A stretch of DNA of 48,235 nucleotides, from the NCBI GenBank assembly GCA_949299165.1, contig CASFZJ010000009.1:1-48235 (forward strand), written 5' to 3'. Position numbers and translations under genes: made by a program. Each line of letters opens with the position of its first letter. Position 1 is the stretch's first letter. This DNA comes from an uncultured bacterium (GTDB lineage Bacteria > Bacillota_I > Bacilli_A > RFN20 > CAG-826). Below, one piece after another: positions 42,416-48,235 of this stretch. Below the pieces are notes generated by a model. The model was not told the origin of the DNA. It saw only the letters and a program-made list of their open reading frames with translations, and did no database searches.

Positions 42416-43324
42416 ATGGTAGTTGAATCTAAAATCGTTCAAGGATTAATGAGACTTGGAGATGTATCAGTTGATGATCTTTATAAATTAATTTGTTTTG
42501 ACTTAGAAAACGGCGTTAATTATTTTGATTTGAGTGATATTTATTTAGACGGTGAATCAGAGAAAAAATTTGGTGAAGTTCTTAAAATGCACCCAGAACT
42601 TCGTGAAAAAATGTTCATTCAAACAAAATGTGGAATTGTAAAAGATCGTAAAAATGATATTTGTTATTACGATTTAAGCTATGACCATATTATTGAATCA
42701 GTTGATAAATCTTTAAAAAGAATGAATATAGACCATATTGATTCACTTTTATTGCATAGACCAGATATTTTCTTAGATGCTAATGAAGTTGCAAGAGCAT
42801 TTGCAACTTTATCACAAAACGGCAAAGTTTTACATTTTGGCGTTTCAAATTTCCCACATGAATTAATGAAATATTTATATGACCACACAAATATTCCAAT
42901 GGAAATTAATCAATTACAACTTGGTTTAGGTCATTTAGATCTTGTTAGAGAAGTATTTAATGTAAATATGGAAAATGAAGAAGGCGTTGAACATACAGGA
43001 GAACTTTTCTTCTATATGAAAAGATACGGAAAAATCCTTCAATGCCGGTCACCATATCAAGTAGGTTTCTTTGGTGGAAGCTTATTTAATGATCCTAAAT
43101 ATGCTGAAGCTAATGCTTATTTAGATGAATTAGCAACAAAATATAAAGTGTCAAAATGTGCCATTGCAACAGCATTTTTGCTTATGTTAGGTAATCATAT
43201 TCAAGTTGTAACAGGTTCCACAAATATCGACCACGTCAAAGAAACTATAGATGGAACTAAGATTACATTAACAAAAGCCGAATGGTACACGCTTTATAGA
43301 AAAACAGGAAATTTATTGCCATAA
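42416..43324 (+). CDS. aldo/keto reductase
   Basis: This 302-residue NADPH-dependent oxidoreductase has an AKR TIM barrel of the YdhF-like subgroup. The catalytic tetrad is visible: D38 and Y43 in NYFDLSDIY, K71 in FIQTKCG, and His in SLLLHRPD. GVSNFP and the C-terminal TGSTNIDHVKE cofactor segment follow. The substrate is unknown. AGAGGTGG precedes the ATG. The gene is followed by a strong hairpin shared with the convergent MgtC-like gene. Confidence 0.92.
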   Translation: MVVESKIVQGLMRLGDVSVDDLYKLICFDLENGVNYFDLSDIYLDGESEKKFGEVLKMHPELREKMFIQTKCGIVKDRKNDICYYDLSYDHIIESVDKSLKRMNIDHIDSLLLHRPDIFLDANEVARAFATLSQNGKVLHFGVSNFPHELMKYLYDHTNIPMEINQLQLGLGHLDLVREVFNVNMENEEGVEHTGELFFYMKRYGKILQCRSPYQVGFFGGSLFNDPKYAEANAYLDELATKYKVSKCAIATAFLLMLGNHIQVVTGSTNIDHVKETIDGTKITLTKAEWYTLYRKTGNLLP

Positions 43325-43327
43325 ATA

Positions 43328-43366
43328 AAAGGGACGCCGAAGTTAATCTTCAAGTAGCGTCCCTTT
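43328..43366. terminator. bidirectional terminator overlapping the end of the MgtC-like gene
   Basis: A perfect 10-bp stem AAAGGGACGC / GCGTCCCTTT encloses a 19-base loop, with A and T tracts at the ends. The stop codon (43343-43345) and last codons of the MgtC-like gene lie inside the loop and right arm, so the coding end and the terminator share sequence. Confidence 0.75.
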
Positions 43367-44149
43367 AGTTTCTATTTTGATATCTTTTGGATTGTATTTT
43401 ATTTTTAGGTCTCTAGCTAGAAGTGAGAGTCCTTCGTTTGAGCAACTAGCAAATTCAATTGTAATAACTAATCCTTCAAAGTTATCACTTTTATAATTTT
43501 CAATTTTTGATTTTCTAATTGTGTATGAATAAGCTTCAATTAGTTTAGTGATTTCTTCATAAGTTAACTTAGAATCGTGATCTAGTAAAATATACATTTT
43601 GCTTGAGTTTTTATTTGCGCGGACTTCAACTTTATAGAACAAGAATAAGCAAAGATAAGTGGCGACGGAACCTAAAATTGCTATTACAAAATTTCCTGAG
43701 CCACAAGCTAGACCAATTGCCATACTAACCCATAAAGTAGCAGCTGTTGTTAAGCCTCTAATTGAACCTTTATTTTTGATGATAACACCTGCGCCAATAA
43801 AACCAATGCCAGGAGCAACGCTTGCGGCAAGTCTCATTGTTTCATAGTTTGTTTCGGTTGCACCAACAGCATAAATTGAAAGGAGCATTATAATACAACT
43901 TCCAATTCCAAGAAGAATATGTGTTCTAAATCCTGCATTATGACCTTGGGCTTCTCTTTGATATCCAATAATTCCAACCAGAACTATACAAAGGATAATT
44001 GAAATGATGCAAAGTAAAAAATTTCCCCAGCCGTTGCCGTTAAATAAATTATTAAAAAATTTAATTATTTCTCTATCAATGGTGGTTACGGCGCCAGATG
44101 AGAAATCAGCAACTTTTGAGGTTACAAAAAGATTATTAAAAAAGTCCAT
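43343..44149 (-). CDS. MgtC/SapB family membrane protein
   Basis: The 268-residue protein has an N-terminal domain of about five helices (35-165) with the MgtC signature: GYQREAQGHNAGFRTHILLGIGSC, then APGIGFIGAGVIIKNKGSIRGLTTAATLW. A C-terminal ACT-like cytoplasmic domain occupies about 180-268. MgtC proteins aid growth in low magnesium or act on ATP synthase and phosphate balance; which applies here is unknown. AGAGGAAA precedes the ATG. No magnesium-sensing leader is visible. Confidence 0.9.
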   Translation of the reverse strand: MDFFNNLFVTSKVADFSSGAVTTIDREIIKFFNNLFNGNGWGNFLLCIISIILCIVLVGIIGYQREAQGHNAGFRTHILLGIGSCIIMLLSIYAVGATETNYETMRLAASVAPGIGFIGAGVIIKNKGSIRGLTTAATLWVSMAIGLACGSGNFVIAILGSVATYLCLFLFYKVEVRANKNSSKMYILLDHDSKLTYEEITKLIEAYSYTIRKSKIENYKSDNFEGLVITIEFASCSNEGLSLLARDLKIKYNPKDIKIETKGTLLED

Positions 44150-44212
44150 AAAGTTTCCTCTAAAAATAAGTATCTTAATTTTACGAAAAACTCGTAAATT
44201 TTGGAAGAAAAT

Positions 44213-44320
44213 TCATATTTTCCCATGACTTTTTTCATAAAAATCCCAGAATTTTGAATAAAGTAGTACTGTTATGAAATATTCCTGCAGAAAAATTAAT
44301 TTTTCTCTAGAAAATTAATA
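44213..44320. repeat. palindromic about 40-bp intergenic repeats, locus D (diverged)
   Basis: Between the MgtC-like gene and the oxidoreductase lie TTTTTCATAAAAATCCCAGAATTTTGAATAAAG-type segments and, about 39 bases on, ATTCCTGCAGAAAAATTAATTTTTCTC. These share the CCCAGAATTTTGA core with loci A and B but are more degenerate. A direct TGTGCCTA repeat lies nearby (44349-44368). No gene is seen in 44150-44434. Confidence 0.45.
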
Positions 44321-44377
44321 AAAAAATAGAGCTTTTAGAGATTAAAAATGTGCCTATAGTTGTGCCTAAAAATTATA

Positions 44378-44406
44378 TTAAACTTTTAAGTTTAAAGTTA
44401 TATAAT
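44378..44406 (+). promoter_or_regulatory. promoter of the pyruvate:ferredoxin oxidoreductase gene
   Basis: TTAAAC (44378-44383) and TATAAT (44401-44406) are separated by 17 bp. Because the in-frame ATG at 44405 lies inside the -10 box, it cannot be on the transcript. This fixes the start at 44435, after TAAGGAG. Confidence 0.65.
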
Positions 44407-44434
44407 GTTTGCAGTTAAGGAGAAAAATTTTTTT

Positions 44435-47400
44435 ATGTCAGAAGTAAAGAAAACAATGCTTAGTGTTGATGGTAATACTGCTGCTGCATTAATGAGTTAT
44501 AACTTCACTGAAGTAGCTGCTATTTTCCCAATTACTCCATCATCACCAATGGCTAATTACGTCGATATCTACGCTTCACAAGGAAAGAAAAACTTCTTTG
44601 ATAGCACAGTCAAAGTTTGTGAAATGCAATCTGAAGCAGGCGCAAGCGGTGCTCTTCACGGAGCATTAAATGGTGGCGTTTTAGCTACAACATACACAGC
44701 AAGCCAAGGCTTACTTTTAATGATTCCTAACATTTATAAATGGTGTGGTGAATTATTACCAGCTGTTTTACATGTTAGTGCTAGAAGCTTAGCAACAAGA
44801 TCACTTTCAATTTTCGGCGATCACCAAGATGTCTATGCTATTAGACAAAGTGGAATCGCAATGATTTGTGCTGATTCTGTTCAAGAAGTCGCTGATTTAG
44901 CTTCCGTTGCTCACTTAGTAGCAATTGATGCTGAATATCCAGTTTGCCATTTCTTCGATGGTTTTAGAACATCACACGAAATTCAAAACGTTGAATTCCT
45001 CGCAGATGAAGAATGGAAGAAACTTGTACCATGGGATAAAGTTAAAAAATTCAAAGAAAGAGCTTTAAATCCACACGGACACGCTGTTACAAAAGGCGGT
45101 GCTGAAAATGACGATATCTATTTCCAAGGTAGAGAAGCTCAAAATAAACATTTTGAAAATGTTCTTCCAGTCGCTGAAAAATATTTCAAGAAAGTTAGCG
45201 AATTAACAGGCAGAGAATATGCCCCATTTGTATATTATGGTGCTAAAGATGCTGAAAAGATTATCATCGCAATGGGTTCTGTTAACGAAACAGCTTATGA
45301 AGTCGTAACTGACTTAATGAAGAAAGGTGAAAAAGTTGGTATGGTTAGAGTTCACCTCTATAGACCATTCTCAGCTAAACACTTAGTTGCATGTATCCCA
45401 AGTACAGTTAAAGAAATCGCTGTTTTAGATAGAAGTAAAGAATTAGGTAGTGTTGGCGAAGCTTTATATGAAGATGTTTGTTCAGCATTAACTCTTGAAG
45501 GTAGAACAGGAATTAAAGTTATTGGTGGAAGATATGGTTTATCTTCAAAAGATACTCAACCAAAACACATCAAAGCAGTCTTTGATTTCATGTTAAGTGG
45601 AAAAGAACATCACAATTTCTCAGTTGGTATCAACGATGATGTTACATTCTTATCAATTCCAGTTGATGATAATTACGAAATCAAACACAGCTATACATCA
45701 TGCTTATTCTATGGTTTAGGTAGTGATGGTACAGTTGGTGCTAATAAATCTTCTATTAAGATTATTGGTGATGCAACTCATCAATATGCACAAGCTTACT
45801 TTGCTTATGACTCAAGAAAATCCGGTGGTGTTACAAGAAGCCACTTAAGATTTGGTAAAGAACCAATCCACTCAACATATTATGTTGAACATGCATCATT
45901 TATCTCATGTTCACTTGATACATATGTCTTCAGATTCGATATGCTTAAGAATTTAAGCGATGGTGGTACATTCTTACTTAACACTGATATGGATGACGAA
46001 AGATTAATCGCTTCATTACCAAACAGAGTTAAATATCAACTTGCTACAAAACATGCTAAATTCTATGTAATTGATGCTAACAAGATTGCTAGTGAAATTG
46101 GTATGGGTAGACATACAAACACAATTTTACAAAGTGCATTCTTCTATCTTAATCCACAAATCATGCCATATGCTGATGCAAATACATGGATGAAGAAACT
46201 CGCATTAAAGACCTATGGTAGAAAAGGTCAAGACGTTGTTGAACTCAACTATAAAGCTATCGATAAAGGTACTGAAGGTTTAAGAGAAGTTAAAGTCGAT
46301 CCAGAATGGGCAAAATTACCATATAATAGAGAAAGAAATCTCACTGGTGATGATTACTTTGATTCATATGTTGATTTAGTCAACAACCTTGATGGTTATG
46401 ATATTCCAGTTAGCAAATTCACAGAATATGAATTACTCGATGGTACAATGAGAGAAAATGTTACTTTCATGGAACAAAGAGGTATCGCTGATAGAGTACC
46501 AGAATGGAACAAACAATATTGTATTCAATGTAATACTTGTGCATTTGTCTGTCCACACACCACAATCAGACCATTCTTATTAAACGAAGATGAAATTGCT
46601 AAAGGACCAAAAGCTCTTGCTGAAGCAGTTACAGATGTTAAACCAGCAAAACCAGGCTTAAAATACATTATTCAAGTCTCACCTAAAAACTGTGTTGGTT
46701 GCGGACTTTGTGTTAAAGAATGTCCAGCAAATGCTCTTGCTAAGAAACAAGGCAATGATCACTTTGCATTAAAACTTGTTGAAGCTAAATCACAATTCGA
46801 TAAAGAAGAATTAGCTCAATATGTTTATAAACACACAGAATATAAGACAAATGTCTTCCCAGCAACAACTGTTAAAGGTGCTGCATTCTTAATGCCATAT
46901 ATGGAAGTCAGTGGAGCTTGTGCTGGATGTGGTGAGACTCCATATTACAACTTACTCTCCAGATTATTTGGTAAAGACTTAATGATTTCTAACGCTACAG
47001 GCTGTTCTTCAATTTACTGTGGTTCAACTCCATTAACTCCATTCGTTAATGATAAAGATGGTAATGGTGTTGCTTGGGCTAACTCATTATTTGAAGATAA
47101 CGCTGAAAACGGCTATGGTATGAGACTTGCAACAGATTACAAACTTGCTAATATTTGCAGAATCTTAAATGCAGGATTAGAAAGTGAAAATGTAACTGAT
47201 GAACTCAAAGAAACAATTAAGAATTATCTCGCTAATATCAAGAATAAGGAAGAAGCAAGAAAGATTATTCCTGAACTCGTAAAAGGCGTTGAAGCTTCTA
47301 AAGACGAAGCAATTAAAGAAGTACTTAACTACAAACAAGACTTACTCGATAAGAGTGTATGGATTGTTGGTGGCGATGGTTGGGCATATGATATCGGTTA

Positions 47401-47998
47401 CGGCGGACTCGATCATGTCTTAGCTAGCGAAGATGATATCAACGTTATGTGTCTTGATACTGAAGTTTACTCCAACACAGGCGGTCAAGCTTCTAAATCA
47501 TCACAAACAGGTCAAATTGCTCAATTCACAGCTAGTGGCAAGAAGACAAGTAAAAAGAACCTTGCTTTAATGGCAATGGCTTATGGAAATGTCTATGTCG
47601 CTCAAGTTGCTTTAGGTGCTAATATGCCAGCTGCAATTAAAGCATTTAAAGAAGCTGAAAGTTACAATGGTCCATCCTTAATTATCTGTTACGCTCCATG
47701 TGTCAACCATGGTATTAAAGGTGGTATGGTCAATTCAATCGAAGTTGAAAAAGAAGCAGTCGCTTGCGGTTACTTCACAACATTCAGATATGATCCTAGA
47801 CTTGCTGCTGAAGGTAAATCACCATTACAACTCGATTGTAAAGAACCAGACTTCAGTAAGATTAGAGAATTCATTATGAAAGAAACAAGATATTCTCAAC
47901 TTCCAAAGATTAACCCAGCTGAAGCAGAAGCATTATTCGAAAAGAATGAAAAATGCTGTAAGGATAGATGGGAAAAGATTAAGAAATTTGGTCTTTAA
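44435..47998 (+). CDS. nifJ: pyruvate:ferredoxin (flavodoxin) oxidoreductase, single-chain
   Basis: It converts pyruvate and CoA to acetyl-CoA, CO2 and reduced ferredoxin, the central anaerobic pyruvate step. The 1187 residues match the single-chain enzyme. Domain order is the pyruvate-binding N-terminus (FPITPSSPMANYVD), gamma/CoA regions, two 4Fe-4S motifs (C696/C699/C702/C706 and C753/C756/C759/C763), then the TPP domain with C829/C832 (GACAGCGETPY) for the proximal cluster, GDGWAYDIGYGGLDH and the metal-binding segment LDTEVYSNTGGQ. All cluster cysteines are present, so it should be active. It is transcribed alone from its own promoter. Confidence 0.97.
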   Translation: MSEVKKTMLSVDGNTAAALMSYNFTEVAAIFPITPSSPMANYVDIYASQGKKNFFDSTVKVCEMQSEAGASGALHGALNGGVLATTYTASQGLLLMIPNIYKWCGELLPAVLHVSARSLATRSLSIFGDHQDVYAIRQSGIAMICADSVQEVADLASVAHLVAIDAEYPVCHFFDGFRTSHEIQNVEFLADEEWKKLVPWDKVKKFKERALNPHGHAVTKGGAENDDIYFQGREAQNKHFENVLPVAEKYFKKVSELTGREYAPFVYYGAKDAEKIIIAMGSVNETAYEVVTDLMKKGEKVGMVRVHLYRPFSAKHLVACIPSTVKEIAVLDRSKELGSVGEALYEDVCSALTLEGRTGIKVIGGRYGLSSKDTQPKHIKAVFDFMLSGKEHHNFSVGINDDVTFLSIPVDDNYEIKHSYTSCLFYGLGSDGTVGANKSSIKIIGDATHQYAQAYFAYDSRKSGGVTRSHLRFGKEPIHSTYYVEHASFISCSLDTYVFRFDMLKNLSDGGTFLLNTDMDDERLIASLPNRVKYQLATKHAKFYVIDANKIASEIGMGRHTNTILQSAFFYLNPQIMPYADANTWMKKLALKTYGRKGQDVVELNYKAIDKGTEGLREVKVDPEWAKLPYNRERNLTGDDYFDSYVDLVNNLDGYDIPVSKFTEYELLDGTMRENVTFMEQRGIADRVPEWNKQYCIQCNTCAFVCPHTTIRPFLLNEDEIAKGPKALAEAVTDVKPAKPGLKYIIQVSPKNCVGCGLCVKECPANALAKKQGNDHFALKLVEAKSQFDKEELAQYVYKHTEYKTNVFPATTVKGAAFLMPYMEVSGACAGCGETPYYNLLSRLFGKDLMISNATGCSSIYCGSTPLTPFVNDKDGNGVAWANSLFEDNAENGYGMRLATDYKLANICRILNAGLESENVTDELKETIKNYLANIKNKEEARKIIPELVKGVEASKDEAIKEVLNYKQDLLDKSVWIVGGDGWAYDIGYGGLDHVLASEDDINVMCLDTEVYSNTGGQASKSSQTGQIAQFTASGKKTSKKNLALMAMAYGNVYVAQVALGANMPAAIKAFKEAESYNGPSLIICYAPCVNHGIKGGMVNSIEVEKEAVACGYFTTFRYDPRLAAEGKSPLQLDCKEPDFSKIREFIMKETRYSQLPKINPAEAEALFEKNEKCCKDRWEKIKKFGL

Positions 47999-48016
47999 TT
48001 AATGAACCTTCTTTTT

Positions 48017-48041
48017 GAGGCTCCTTAACCGGAGCCTCTTT
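48017..48041 (+). terminator. terminator of the oxidoreductase gene
   Basis: GAGGCTCC and GGAGCCTC form a perfect 8-bp stem around TTAACC and are followed by TTT, 18 bases after the stop codon. Confidence 0.85.
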
Positions 48042-48231
48042 GGTCCTTTACAAAATTTTAGGGTTTTGTAGGGTTTGGCAAAAAAATAATTTGTTGGCAA
48101 TTTAGGGTCACCGAGTAAAATCGGTGCCCTTTTTGCGGTCCTTTACAAAATTTTAGGGTTTTGTAGGGTTTGGCAAAAAAATAATTTGTTGGCAATTTAG
48201 GGTCACCGAGTAAAATCGGTGCCCTTTTTGC
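48042..48231 (+). repeat. two identical 95-bp tandem units, each ending in a terminator-like hairpin
   Basis: 48042-48136 and 48137-48231 read the same base for base. Each unit starts GGTCCTTTACAAAA, contains ACAAAA...TTTTGT and TTGGCA...TTGGCAA short repeats, and ends with GGG-T-CACCGA-GTAAAA-TCGGTG-CCC-TTTTT. The window stops 4 bases after the second unit, so the array may be longer. No open frame of note is present. The units could be duplicated terminators or tandem small RNA genes. Confidence 0.85.
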
Positions 48232-48235
48232 TTAT

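Noticed and set aside
44405-44434. Earlier ATG for the pyruvate:ferredoxin oxidoreductase
   Set aside because: This ATG is part of the TATAAT promoter box and so is not transcribed.
1-48235. Mycoplasma-type genetic code (TGA as tryptophan)
   Set aside because: jetA and prpC end at TGA followed by out-of-family sequence, and conserved tryptophans in LeuRS and other proteins are encoded by TGG.

Overview
The window looks like chromosomal core DNA of a low-GC, anaerobic Bacillota/Mollicutes-like gut bacterium. It is very AT-rich, and most gene starts have AGGAGG-type ribosome sites. TGG is the tryptophan codon and TGA is used as a stop (for example at the end of jetA), so it uses the standard code and not the Mycoplasma code. 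Pyruvate:ferredoxin oxidoreductase and a glgC-glgD-glgA glycogen cluster point to a fermentative anaerobe. The Ser/Thr kinase has no PASTA domains or membrane anchor, which would fit a wall-poor lineage, but that is inference. I cannot name the species.

Layout. 1-5100: a partial gene, an intergenic stretch with a duplicated 35-bp motif, a short-chain dehydrogenase, tRNA-Gln(CTG), a GNAT protein with an unrecognised C-terminal extension, and four small membrane or secreted proteins of unknown role. 5200-8550: inorganic pyrophosphatase, a choline/aminoglycoside-kinase-like protein, TrmL and an NFACT (RqcH-type) protein. 8700-17456: a + strand run matching the conserved Bacillota order gmk-priA-...-rsmB-rlmN-prpC-prkC-rpe. 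Here def, fmt and rsgA are absent and the rsmB position holds a protein that has lost both catalytic cysteines. 17459-19889: minus-strand membrane proteins, rpmB and a flavin-reductase-like protein.

19970-29106: a Wadjet/MukBEF-like SMC operon (jetA-jetB-jetC) with no jetD nuclease gene. It is followed 19 bp later by glgC-glgD-glgA. 29225-31855: a T-box leader and leuS. 32039-35663: coaX with an overlapping ECF S-component gene (probably pantothenate uptake), an M20 dipeptidase and trmB. 35712-44149: a Wzz-like protein, a YtpR-like protein, a LacI-family regulator followed by apt and tyrS, a YhhN-like protein, a DJ-1 protein, an aldo/keto reductase and an MgtC-like protein. 44378-48235: the 1187-residue pyruvate:ferredoxin oxidoreductase with its own promoter, then two exact 95-bp tandem units, each ending in a terminator-like hairpin.

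Points I consider most worth a second look: (1) the jetABC operon without jetD; (2) the RsmB-family pseudoenzyme in conserved synteny; (3) a dispersed family of about 40-bp palindromic intergenic repeats; (4) many genes with a -10 box so close to the ATG that their mRNAs should be leaderless; (5) the 95-bp tandem units at the right edge. Nothing here looks like a phage, an IS element or a CRISPR array. All domain calls are by eye; no database search was run.
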